NCBI RefSeq assembly: GCF_900699785.1
Contig: NZ_LR535679.1
Span: 1,736,001-1,800,000, forward strand
Direction: 5' to 3'
DNA: 64,000 nt
Source of the DNA: Campylobacter showae
GTDB taxonomy: Bacteria > Campylobacterota > Campylobacteria > Campylobacterales > Campylobacteraceae
Part shown: in pieces, positions 28,907 through 36,586 of the stretch
Layout of the letters: the number at the start of each line of letters is the position of its first letter
Numbering within the stretch: the first letter of the stretch is position 1
Program-made: the position numbers and the translations under genes
The notes under the pieces: model-generated
The model's database searches: none
The model's input: only the letters and a program-made list of their open reading frames with translations
Told to the model about the DNA's origin: nothing

Positions 28907-29250
28907 ATATATCAAGTGCGATAGTATATACCAAAGACGGAAACGAAGCCGCCGAGGTAGCTAAAAGAATCGAACAAGTAAAAGGTTGCGAGGTCATCGC
29001 CGCGCAAGACGGTAAGATCGTAGTCGTGATGAGCGCGGAAAATTTAGACGGCGAGATAGAGCTCTTTAAGGCGCTAGAGGGCGTAGAGGGCGTCTCAGGA
29101 GCCGCGATGATATACAGCTATCAAGAGGATTTGCAACAAGATATCGAAAGCATTAAAAAAAGCGGCAAGATAAGCGAAATTTTACTTGACGAAAACGTCG
29201 ACGCCAAGGACATCGTATATAACGGTCACGTCGGCGATAGGGTAAAATAA
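28903..29250 (+). CDS. napD: NapA signal-peptide chaperone NapD
   Basis: A 115-residue cytoplasmic protein of the NapD family: ferredoxin-like fold opening NISSAIVYTKDGNEAAEVAKRIEQVKGCEV, then EGVEGVSGAAMIYSYQEDL. It binds the NapA Tat signal so that folding and cofactor loading precede export. ATG 28903 (ATGA overlap with the napL stop) is preferred to a TTG at 28891. It is the last gene of the operon. Confidence 0.92.
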   Translation: MNISSAIVYTKDGNEAAEVAKRIEQVKGCEVIAAQDGKIVVVMSAENLDGEIELFKALEGVEGVSGAAMIYSYQEDLQQDIESIKKSGKISEILLDENVDAKDIVYNGHVGDRVK

Positions 29251-29318
29251 ATTTTTACCCGTTAACTTTATCCTAAATTTGACGATATATAATATGGATA
29301 AAATTTAAAGGATAAGAC

Positions 29319-29945
29319 ATGCAAAGCATCAACGGTTTAAGCCAAAATCCATACATCCCGCAACCTCGCTATGACGTGCAAAACACGGCAAGCATAGATC
29401 AAAACGAAAATATAAAAAGGATGCAAGAAGCGTACGCAAATATCGACGTAAAACAGCTAACAAATAGCTATTTGTCGCATTTTCAGGCTAGAGCGGACTC
29501 AAATTCGAGTTCAAATTTCTTATCTCAAGTTTCGGCCTTTAACGGCTCTGCGAAATTTAACGACATTTTCGGCGCTCAAAATAAAAGCATAAATTCTCTA
29601 AACGATATCTTGTCCGGCGTCGATTTTAAATCTATCGGCTACGAGGGCAAGCCTATAACGCAACTAAGCCAAAGCGAAGCCAGCGATCTAGTGAGCGAGA
29701 ATGGATTTTTCGGTATCGCAAACACCGCGGATAGGATTTCAAATTTTATTATTAGCGCCGCAGGAGACGACCTGCAAAAGCTCGAAGCCGGAAAAGAAGG
29801 CATGCTAAGGGGCTTTAAAGAGGCTGAGAAAATTTGGGGCGGTAAACTGCCTGAAATTTCGCAAAAGACGATAGAAAAAGCGACGCAAGCCGTAGATAAA
29901 AGAATAGCCGAACTTGGCGGGAACGTCCTTAGTGTTCAGGCTTAA
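29319..29945 (+). CDS. Conserved protein of unknown function
   Basis: A 208-residue hydrophilic protein with no signal peptide or membrane segment. The first half is Asn/Ser/Gln-rich (QNPYIPQPRYDVQNTAS, RADSNSSSNFLSQ). The second half is a better-ordered helical domain with GFFGIANTADRISNFIISAAGDDLQKLEAG and GGKLPEISQKTIEKATQAVDKRIAELG. I recall similar C-termini in epsilonproteobacterial proteins misleadingly named 'hydrogenase-4 component G', but cannot assign a function. A promoter-like TATAATATGG lies at 29288 and AAAGGATAAG precedes ATG. Confidence 0.65.
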   Translation: MQSINGLSQNPYIPQPRYDVQNTASIDQNENIKRMQEAYANIDVKQLTNSYLSHFQARADSNSSSNFLSQVSAFNGSAKFNDIFGAQNKSINSLNDILSGVDFKSIGYEGKPITQLSQSEASDLVSENGFFGIANTADRISNFIISAAGDDLQKLEAGKEGMLRGFKEAEKIWGGKLPEISQKTIEKATQAVDKRIAELGGNVLSVQA

Positions 29946-30399
29946 GTTTTTAAATTTAGCCGCCGTTTTGCTGGTTTTTAGCGGCTGCGCATTTTTTGAG
30001 AAAAAACCGGCGCCAAAAATCGTTCAAAAACCAGTCGTACAAAAACCTGCGCCAGTTAAAGGCTCTTTACGCGGCGTGATATCAAGCGTAACCTATGATG
30101 GCGGCAGATACTGCTACGATATAAAATCAATCGACGTATCAAACGGCAAACTGCCTAGCGGCAAGTACTGCGCGGATAAATTTTACTTTTCTAGCGGAGA
30201 TACCGTCTATGCAAGCGTTTCAGGCGGACTCGTCACTGAGATGCTGCTCATAAAAAGCGGAACGCATCACGTTACGCATAAAGTAAAGAAAACGCCGAAA
30301 TTTAAAAGTACAAGTCCTGCAAAAAGCCCGCAGCAAGAAGAAAACAACAAAAAAATCCTAATCGAAGTTCCGAAAAGTGAAAATATCAGCTTTGATTAG
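29932..30399 (+). CDS. Small putative lipoprotein
   Basis: A 155-residue protein. I start it at GTG 29932, overlapping the end of the previous gene; a TTG at 29914 is possible. The signal MFRLKFLNLAAVLLVFSGC ends in the lipobox VFSGC. A Pro/Lys/Val-rich spacer (KIVQKPVVQKPAPVK) follows, then a compact domain (GRYCYDIKSIDVSNG, KYCADKFYFSSGDTVYASVSGG) with two cysteines, and a basic low-complexity tail. I recognise no family. It probably faces the periplasm from the inner or outer membrane. Confidence 0.65.
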   Translation: MFRLKFLNLAAVLLVFSGCAFFEKKPAPKIVQKPVVQKPAPVKGSLRGVISSVTYDGGRYCYDIKSIDVSNGKLPSGKYCADKFYFSSGDTVYASVSGGLVTEMLLIKSGTHHVTHKVKKTPKFKSTSPAKSPQQEENNKKILIEVPKSENISFD

Positions 30400-30421
30400 C
30401 CGTTGATTTACCGAAAAGTTT

Positions 30422-30427
30422 TATAAT
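30422..30427 (+). promoter_or_regulatory. Promoter for a candidate small RNA
   Basis: The TTTTATAATTC block contains TATAAT, 23 bases after the lipoprotein stop. A T-rich upstream tract with TTGATT at 30403 is present but too close to be a normal -35 box, which matches the usual lack of -35 in Campylobacter. Confidence 0.55.
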
Positions 30428-30433
30428 TCTCAC

Positions 30434-30488
30434 AAGCAATCAAAGTTAGAACTCCTTTTAAGAAGGGGATGTGCGTCCCCTTTTTTAT
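30434..30488 (+). ncRNA. Candidate small regulatory RNA
   Basis: The predicted transcript of about 55 bases runs from just after the -10 box to a strong terminator and holds no reading frame. It has an unpaired ACTCCTTTT segment (30451-30459), complementary to typical AAGGAGT ribosome sites. It ends in the hairpin AAGGGGA / TCCCCTT plus six T. Position between a lipoprotein gene and a porin gene fits, but does not prove, a regulator of outer-membrane genes. Confidence 0.5.
30463..30487 (+). terminator. Strong Rho-independent terminator
   Basis: AAGGGGA (30463-30469) pairs with TCCCCTT (30476-30482) around a TGTGCG loop, followed by a T run. It can also end transcripts reading through from the nap and lipoprotein genes. 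Confidence 0.9.
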
Positions 30489-30665
30489 CTTTTTTCTCAT
30501 AAAAATCATTAAAATTTAGTTTTTGTATTTAAGCTTTGTTAGTAGTATTTGTATTTTGATAATATCAAGTATCAAAAAACTGGCTTCAAAGCATTGTAAT
30601 ATTCGTAATTTATATATCAAGTGCTTTAAAATTTAGAGTTAAGCTTCTTGTACCGGGTTTTGTGC

Positions 30666-30671
30666 TAGAAT
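30666..30671 (+). promoter_or_regulatory. Promoter of the first MOMP-type porin
   Basis: TGTGCTAGAAT carries a TAGAAT -10 box and the same TGTGCTA extension as the OprD-type porin promoter at 18833. A start near 30678 gives a short leader ending AAAGGAGA. Confidence 0.6.
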
Positions 30672-30702
30672 TATGCCTATAAACTTTTATAAAGGAGAAC
30701 TT

Positions 30703-31893
30703 ATGAAACTTGCTAAAATTTCTTTAGCTGCTTTGGTTGCGCTAGGCGCTTTTTCTACTCTAAATGCTACTCCGCTTGAAGAAGCTATTAAGGACGTAGA
30801 TTTTTCAGGATTTGCTAGATATCGATATACGGGCAATAAGTTAAAAGTTAATGATGCAAAAGAGACAAAAGCAGCTCACAACTTTAGATTTGTGGGTACT
30901 TTTAAGGCCGCTCTTGACGACAACTTCTTCGGCGTTTTGGGATTACGATACGCTGCAAACGATGGTTCGGGATATAACCTTGTTGGTAACAATATTGATA
31001 CTACTGACACTACGAGCTCATTCGGCGTAAGAGAATTTTACCTTGGTTATAATGTGGGTAATACTACAATAACTGCAGGTAAGCAGTTTGCTAAAACATA
31101 CTTTGACGACGACTTGGTTGGAACTGGTCTAAGAGTGCAAAATACCGATATCTCAGGCCTTACTTTGGTCGGTGTTGCATTCGACGCTCTTGAAACCGAC
31201 AGTATTGATTACGACGGTAAACTACTATCAGGATTGGCTGGCTCAAAAAGCCTTAACTACTATGGCGTAGGCGCAATGGGAAGCTACGATCCTCTAAATT
31301 TCAAAGCTTGGTGGGCATATCTTGAGGATACTGCAAACCTATTTGCGGCCGATGCAGCCTTGAAATTTGATCTAGATGCGGTAAAACTAGGCTTACAAGC
31401 ACAATACGTCCATAACGAATCAGACGATAATAACTTTGGTGATGCAAATTTCTTCGCAACTAAAGGCGATGTAGGATTTGCTGGTGTTGGCTTGAATGCT
31501 GGTTATATCTACTATAAAGCTGATGATAATAAAAGATCTTTCGTAACTGTTGAGGATAATGCTAAACTAATCAATCCGGGCAAACTTCTTAACTCCGTAA
31601 TGAACGGCGGCAGACAATACTATAACAATATTCAAGACAAAAATGACTATTGGTTTGTTGGTGCATCATATAAATTTAACGAATTTGGTCTGTATGCCAA
31701 CTATATCGACGGCAAAGGTTATAGCTATGAGTACGCTAAAAGAGTTGATAGAAATGAGTGGAATGTTGGCGGTAGCTATGCTTACAGCAAAAAACTTAAC
31801 TTCTCTACATTTTATGCAGCAGCTAAAGAAAAAGATGGAGATAACAAAAATAAACACGATCGTATAAGATTTGAGGCTAAATACAGCTTCTAA
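30703..31893 (+). CDS. Major outer membrane protein (MOMP/PorA-type porin), copy 1
   Basis: A 396-residue porin. The signal MKLAKISLAALVALGAFSTLNA is followed by the Campylobacter MOMP-like start TPLEEAIKDVDFSGFARYRY. Conserved strands include FFGVLGLRYAANDGSGY, REFYLGYNVGNTTITAGKQ and FDDDLVGTGLRVQN. The final strand ends RFEAKYSF with the C-terminal Phe needed for BAM assembly. ATG 30703 follows AAAGGAG. Codons are more AT-rich (gct, gaa, aat) than in neighbours, as expected for abundant proteins. A paralogue of identical length is at 32718. Confidence 0.88.
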   Translation: MKLAKISLAALVALGAFSTLNATPLEEAIKDVDFSGFARYRYTGNKLKVNDAKETKAAHNFRFVGTFKAALDDNFFGVLGLRYAANDGSGYNLVGNNIDTTDTTSSFGVREFYLGYNVGNTTITAGKQFAKTYFDDDLVGTGLRVQNTDISGLTLVGVAFDALETDSIDYDGKLLSGLAGSKSLNYYGVGAMGSYDPLNFKAWWAYLEDTANLFAADAALKFDLDAVKLGLQAQYVHNESDDNNFGDANFFATKGDVGFAGVGLNAGYIYYKADDNKRSFVTVEDNAKLINPGKLLNSVMNGGRQYYNNIQDKNDYWFVGASYKFNEFGLYANYIDGKGYSYEYAKRVDRNEWNVGGSYAYSKKLNFSTFYAAAKEKDGDNKNKHDRIRFEAKYSF

Positions 31894-31914
31894 TCAAAAA
31901 AGCTCGTTTTATGC

Positions 31915-31920
31915 TATAAT
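31915..31920 (+). promoter_or_regulatory. Promoter abutting a terminator, for the cytochrome gene
   Basis: TGCTATAAT carries TATAAT and ends exactly where the porin terminator stem begins. A start about seven bases on would fall inside the first arm of that stem, so transcripts from here cannot form the full hairpin and could read on to the cytochrome gene. Confidence 0.6.
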
Positions 31921-31952
31921 CCCAAGCAAATTTCCATTTGCTTGGGATTTTT
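31921..31952 (+). terminator. Terminator of MOMP-type porin copy 1
   Basis: The perfect 11-base stem CCCAAGCAAAT / ATTTGCTTGGG with a TTCC loop is followed by ATTTTT. Confidence 0.93.
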
Positions 31953-31974
31953 AAATTTATCAAAAAGGTTTTTT

Positions 31975-32538
31975 ATGAAATTTGTGCGTTTTTCGCTTTT
32001 AGCGTGTCTTTTTGCTTTTTCTTTAAATGCTGCTGATGATCCGAGCTACATATTTGAGGCAAAAGGCGAATTTGCAAAAGAGCTAAAAAGCTTGGTAGAA
32101 AAATATTCTAAAGACGAAAATATAAGTATAAATGTTTATGAAAAAGCTCCTGAGGCTGATAGCGGCGGTAAGTTTTTAAATATTGGCGTAGATGGTAAAA
32201 GGAAATATAGTGTAGAAAGGGGTCGAGAGCTATATGCTAAAAATTGCGCCTCTTGTCATGGCGAAGATGGAAACAAAAGAGCTTATGGTGCTTCTGAAAA
32301 GTTAACCAAGATAAGCGCAGAGGATATAGAGGCTGCTTTTTCGGGTTATTTAAATGATTCTGATTATGGTGGAAATATGAGAAATTTAATGAAAACTGTT
32401 GCTGCAAAAACTACATATAAAGATCTGGGAGCTATTATTGCTTTTTTAAAAGGCAAAGACGCTTTATTGCATAAAGATGGTGTCCAGGAAAATACTGACG
32501 TTTCCACTACTCCTACACAGGGAAGCTACCTAAAATAA
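31975..32538 (+). CDS. Periplasmic monohaem cytochrome c
   Basis: A 187-residue protein with a Sec signal (KFVRFSLLACLFAFSLNAA). Class I cytochrome c features are ERGRELYAKNCASCHGEDGN (haem site Cys91-Cys94-His95) and, downstream, GNMRNLMKTVA, where Met is a likely sixth ligand, then DLGAIIAFLKG as the last helix. The N-terminal 70 residues form an additional small domain. It is an electron carrier; partners are not evident. ATG 31975 follows AAAAAGG. It sits between two porin paralogues and shares their AT-rich codon use. Confidence 0.82.
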   Translation: MKFVRFSLLACLFAFSLNAADDPSYIFEAKGEFAKELKSLVEKYSKDENISINVYEKAPEADSGGKFLNIGVDGKRKYSVERGRELYAKNCASCHGEDGNKRAYGASEKLTKISAEDIEAAFSGYLNDSDYGGNMRNLMKTVAAKTTYKDLGAIIAFLKGKDALLHKDGVQENTDVSTTPTQGSYLK

Positions 32539-32717
32539 TCAAATTTGCCGAGTTAAATTTAACTCGGTATCCCCAAATTGCACTGCAAATTTAATTCATA
32601 TAGTATATTTTAGTAAATACTCGGTAATAATTCATCCAAAAATATATATTTTAAGCTTACAAAAGGTTATATTATGCTAGTATTCTAACACATTTAATCT
32701 TTCTTAAGGAGAAAATA

Positions 32718-33908
32718 ATGAAAATTGCTAAAATTTCATTAGTAGCTTTGGTTGCACTAGGTGCTTTCTCAACTGTAGCGAGTGCTACACCACTTGAAGA
32801 GGCTATTAAAAACGTAGATCTTTCAGGATATGCAAGATATAGATATAATAATATTGCTGTCAAAGATAGCGCTGGGCAAAAGGACAATACTGTTGCACAT
32901 CATCAATTTAAATCAGAATTTTCTTTTAAAGCTGCTCTTGATGACAATTTCTTTGGCGTTTTGACTCTTAGGTATAATTCATCAGATAGCTCAGCTTTCG
33001 GTGCCGACAATAGAGCGGACAATACTAACACCACTAGCCCATTTAATGTAAAAGAATTTTATTTAGGATACAAAACAGGTAACACTACAATAACTGCAGG
33101 TAAACAAGAGATCGGCTCATTCTTTACCGATGATGCTGTCGGTACAGGTCTTAGGGTTGAAAACCAAGATATTGCTGGTTTAACACTAACAGCACTTGCA
33201 TTTGATGCGCTAGAAAACAATAGCGAAAGTGATGGTAATATCTATGGCTTCCTTCCTAGAATTTTCAATAATAACCTTTACGCAGTAGCTGCTATCGGTT
33301 CTTATGATCCGGTAAGCTTTCAATTATGGTATGCATCTTTAGTTGATTCTGTTAACCTCATGATAGGTGACGTAAACTTTAGCCTTAATGTTACTGATGA
33401 TGTAAATATCGGTGCTCAAGTTCAATATGCACATGCTGATATAGATAGTAATGTTGGTACAGACTACAAAGACACAGATTTTTATGCAACAGAGCTGGGT
33501 ACGAAAGTATTTGGTGCTGATGTAGCTGCAGGTTATATAGGCTACAAGGTTCACGACAAAGCTAAAGGTTTTGTAAGCCTGGAGGATCAAGGTTCATTTA
33601 TAGATGTAGGCGAGATAAAATCTGCTCTTGACTATACTGCTCTTGAGGGTAAAGCAAATTTCTGGTTCTTAAAAGCAGGATACACTTTTGCTGAGAAATT
33701 TAGAGTGGGCGGCGATTACTCTAACGGTAAAGTTAAGCTTGCTTCAGGTGATAAAGAGAAATATCAAGAGTATGTAGCCAGACTAACTTATGATTACAGT
33801 GCTAAGCTTCAGTTCTCAAGCTTCTATGCGTATGAAATCAATAAACACCAAGACGATTCAAAAGACAAGACTAAACAGCTAAGATTCCAAGCTAAATACA
33901 CATTCTAA
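32718..33908 (+). CDS. Major outer membrane protein (MOMP/PorA-type porin), copy 2
   Basis: A 396-residue paralogue of the porin at 30703. The signal MKIAKISLVALVALGAFSTVASA, mature start TPLEEAIKNVDLSGYARYRY, motif KEFYLGYKTGNTTITAGKQ, segment TDDAVGTGLRVENQDIAGLTL and end LRFQAKYTF all match. Surface-loop regions differ strongly, for instance around residues 175-200 and 255-330, as expected for exposed parts under immune or phage pressure. RBS AAGGAGAA; the upstream TATGCTAGTATT resembles the promoter of copy 1. GC content is visibly low. Confidence 0.88.
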   Translation: MKIAKISLVALVALGAFSTVASATPLEEAIKNVDLSGYARYRYNNIAVKDSAGQKDNTVAHHQFKSEFSFKAALDDNFFGVLTLRYNSSDSSAFGADNRADNTNTTSPFNVKEFYLGYKTGNTTITAGKQEIGSFFTDDAVGTGLRVENQDIAGLTLTALAFDALENNSESDGNIYGFLPRIFNNNLYAVAAIGSYDPVSFQLWYASLVDSVNLMIGDVNFSLNVTDDVNIGAQVQYAHADIDSNVGTDYKDTDFYATELGTKVFGADVAAGYIGYKVHDKAKGFVSLEDQGSFIDVGEIKSALDYTALEGKANFWFLKAGYTFAEKFRVGGDYSNGKVKLASGDKEKYQEYVARLTYDYSAKLQFSSFYAYEINKHQDDSKDKTKQLRFQAKYTF

Positions 33909-33913
33909 TTTTA

Positions 33914-33950
33914 AATATCTCGGGGTTATCCCGAGATATTCTTCTTTTTC
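33914..33950 (+). terminator. Terminator of MOMP-type porin copy 2
   Basis: AATATCTCGGG (33914-33924) pairs perfectly with CCCGAGATATT (33930-33940), followed by CTTCTTTTT. Confidence 0.9.
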
Positions 33951-34171
33951 CCTATTTCTTGTATGGTTAATGTTTATTTTTTGAGTATGCTCTTTAATTA
34001 CAGTTTGCAGGCAAAGATACCTTGATAAAACAGCCAAATCACCACTTTAATATCTAAATTTGATTTATTTTTTGAATATTGATAACTTGCTAATTTTTTA
34101 AAAATGCTAAATAGCTAAGCTGATATTTTATATAGATAAAAATTTTAAAGAAAAGAATAAAAAAGAGGAGA

Positions 34172-34190
34172 GGGAGGGGCTTGCGCCCCA
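34172..34190 (-). terminator. Possible weak terminator of dps
   Basis: On the minus strand, GGGGC GCAA GCCCC lies five bases after the dps stop, but a T tract appears only after an intervening CT-rich stretch. Confidence 0.4.
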
Positions 34191-34194
34191 AAAA

Positions 34195-34632
34195 TTAAGC
34201 TAAAGTAGCTTTTAGCATCCATATAGCTTTTTCGTATTTTGCGATTTTGTCTTGTGCCATGGCTACGGTTGTGCTATCTTTTGCTTCGTCGGCTACTTCC
34301 TCAAGCTTTTTAAACTCGCCCAAAAGGTGCTCGTACTCAGCTAAAACGCCTTTTAGAACCTCAGTTGGAGTGTAGCTATCTTTATTTTCTGTTTTTGGAT
34401 GGGCAAGTTTGTTTAGTTCTTCCATCTTTGTGATGGCTCTGCCGCCTAGCTGTATAGCGCGCTCAGCGACATCATCAAATATCTCCGCCATATCCTCATA
34501 GGCTTTGTCTGTATATTCGTGTACGCTAAAGAACTGAATGCCCTTTACATTCCAGTGATAGTCGTGAAATTTAACGAATAGCGCGTGAGCGTCAGCCTGA
34601 ATTTGGTTTAATTGAGTAACAACTTTTGACAT
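34195..34632 (-). CDS. dps: Dps family ferritin-like DNA protection protein
   Basis: A 145-residue Dps protein, starting at ATG 34632 with GGAGACA upstream. Ferroxidase-site residues are in FVKFHDYHWNVKG (His) and HEYTDKAYEDMAEIFDDVAERA (Asp and Glu), shared between subunits of the dodecamer. It oxidises Fe(II) with peroxide, stores iron and protects DNA. ELNKLAHPKTENKDS is the expected loop. As a single gene near porins and a haem-iron operon it fits iron and oxidative stress handling, but no operator is evident. Confidence 0.93.
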   Translation of the reverse strand: MSKVVTQLNQIQADAHALFVKFHDYHWNVKGIQFFSVHEYTDKAYEDMAEIFDDVAERAIQLGGRAITKMEELNKLAHPKTENKDSYTPTEVLKGVLAEYEHLLGEFKKLEEVADEAKDSTTVAMAQDKIAKYEKAIWMLKATLA

Positions 34633-35356
34633 TTTGTCTCCTTTGGTTTGATTTATGGTGAAATTATAGCACAAGAAACTTAAAGAAAAATAATTTGCAA
34701 ATAATAAAAATTATTGTTTGTGAAGAGTTTTTGAGAATTTGGAGTACGTTACTTTGTCAAGCATTGATAAGCATTGTCGCTAGGTAAGAGAAATAAAATT
34801 CTTTTTAGATCTGGTAAAGTTACACTCTTTATAAGTCTTTAAATTTCACTAAATATGCCAAAATATCTAGAGAGGAGGTTTTGGTAATTAGAGGGCAAAA
34901 GTTTAGAAATTTATATTGCAAATTATAGGATGATATATGGTAGAAGCTGTTAAATTCGTCTAAAAATGCGTTTGCTAAATAGTATTTATGATGAAGCCAG
35001 CGGTATCAAAAAAGTAAAATCTAGCAAATTTACTGATAAATTTTATTCGCACGACTTTGGCGAAGGCTAAAGATCGTGCTATGTCGCGCCAAATTTACGC
35101 CTCGAGTTATCAACGCTATTAAAATAAAAAAAGTCGTGTCGTGGGGGGTAACTCGCTGTTTGTTTGCCGGTATTGGTGGATGTGCATTAAATTTCCGCCC
35201 AAAATTTGCCAAAATAAAGCCACGATAAATTTAAACTCAAATTTACCGACGATACCGCAAATTTGAGCCGCGAGCTCAAAAAATTACTAGACTAACGGGG
35301 CTTTGTTTGCATACATCTTTGCAAAGCAAAATCCGCACAAATTTACGCAGTAGCCT
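34633..35356. other. Long gene-free region with interleaved inverted repeats
   Basis: About 720 bases. The first part is AT-rich and serves as dps upstream region. From 35050 two inverted repeats interleave: CACGACTTT (35050-35058) with AAAGTCGTG (35130-35138), and CGAGTTA (35103-35109) with TAACTCG (35149-35155). No coding frame looks real; short fragments suggest a decayed gene or structured RNA. The end holds CAAATTT-rich sequence before pgi. Confidence 0.4.
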
Positions 35357-36586
35357 TTATTTTCCAGCCGTTAGCATAGTCTTTAGTATGCGCTTACCGA
35401 CCTCGACGCCCGGCTGATCGTAGGTGTTTATGCCTAGCATTATGCCCGTAGCCGACGTGAGAAGCTCGAAATAATAAATCAAAAATCCCGCGCTCGCCTC
35501 GTCTAACCGCTCAAGCTCGATGACGTCTACGCTGATGCCTTCTTGAACGAGCGCATGCATGGTGGCGCTGCACTGGGCGTTGATTAGCTCGCCCAAATTT
35601 AGCCCGTTTACGAAGTCGCAGCCCTCAAGGCCGCTTAGGCTAATGCTCGGTATCGCAGTGTTTGCGTCCGCGGCGGCTACCTTGATGAAGCTTACCGTTT
35701 TGTCCTTCACGCCGTCCATGATGAGCTGCAAAAAGCTGTGCTGATCGCGCGAGCCGATGAGTCCGACGGGCGTGAGTCCGTAGCGTTTGTAGCCCTTTTT
35801 CTTGCCCAGACTCTCCGCCCACAGCTGCACATACCAGTCGTTAAACTCCAAAAACCTATCGCCGTAGCTAAATATCACGTTGATCTTGGCGTTTTTGTGC
35901 GTCGCGTAGTGGTAGGCTTTTTGTAGCAGCGTATCGTCGCCGTCCTCTAAAAATCGCTTTTTACACGCCCGCGCGCCTTCTAGCAGCGCCGCCGCGTCGT
36001 ATCCGCATAGCATCAGCGGTACCAGACCGATCGCGCTAAGTACGCTAAATCTGCCGCCGACGTTTTTAGGGATATTAAAAAATTTGATGCCGTTTTGCTT
36101 GGCGTAGGCCTCTAGCGGCGAGGTGGGGTCTGTTATGACGATAAAATTTGCGCTCAAATTTGAGGGTTTAAAGCGCTCTAAAATGCACTTAAATAGCGTG
36201 ATCGTCTCGATCGTGGTGCCCGATTTTGACGAGATGATAAAAAGCGTCTCGTCAAATTTGACGCTTTCGCAAACGCTTTCAAAGCTAAAGGCGTCTACGT
36301 TATCGAGGAAATAAAGCTCTCGCTCGCGGCTCCTTTTTGCGCTTGAAAGCATCGTTTTTAGCGCCTTGACGCCCAGACTGCTACCGCCGATGCCTACTAG
36401 CACTACGCTTTTTACGTGCGCGAGCGTCGTTTCAAACTCGGCGATTTGGCTTAGTAAATTTGCGCCGATTTCGGGCAGGTGATAGTAGCCGATCTCGCCG
36501 CCTTTTAGCTCGTCGTTCATGCGTTTGGCATAGGAGCTGATTGCGCTTAGCGGCGTACGCTCGAAAAATAGCTCATTTTTTAGCAT
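35357..36586 (-). CDS. pgi: Glucose-6-phosphate isomerase
   Basis: A 409-residue SIS-domain enzyme interconverting glucose 6-phosphate and fructose 6-phosphate. Motifs: VGIGGSSLGVKALKTML, FIISSKSGTTIET, NVGGRFSVLSAIGL, and the signature GSRDQHSFLQLIMDG with its His and Gln. It is much shorter than E. coli Pgi (about 549), as usual in Campylobacterota. These bacteria mostly lack glycolytic entry, so the enzyme serves gluconeogenesis towards surface sugars. Its start lies within the end of galU (14-base overlap). Confidence 0.95.
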   Translation of the reverse strand: MLKNELFFERTPLSAISSYAKRMNDELKGGEIGYYHLPEIGANLLSQIAEFETTLAHVKSVVLVGIGGSSLGVKALKTMLSSAKRSRERELYFLDNVDAFSFESVCESVKFDETLFIISSKSGTTIETITLFKCILERFKPSNLSANFIVITDPTSPLEAYAKQNGIKFFNIPKNVGGRFSVLSAIGLVPLMLCGYDAAALLEGARACKKRFLEDGDDTLLQKAYHYATHKNAKINVIFSYGDRFLEFNDWYVQLWAESLGKKKGYKRYGLTPVGLIGSRDQHSFLQLIMDGVKDKTVSFIKVAAADANTAIPSISLSGLEGCDFVNGLNLGELINAQCSATMHALVQEGISVDVIELERLDEASAGFLIYYFELLTSATGIMLGINTYDQPGVEVGKRILKTMLTAGK

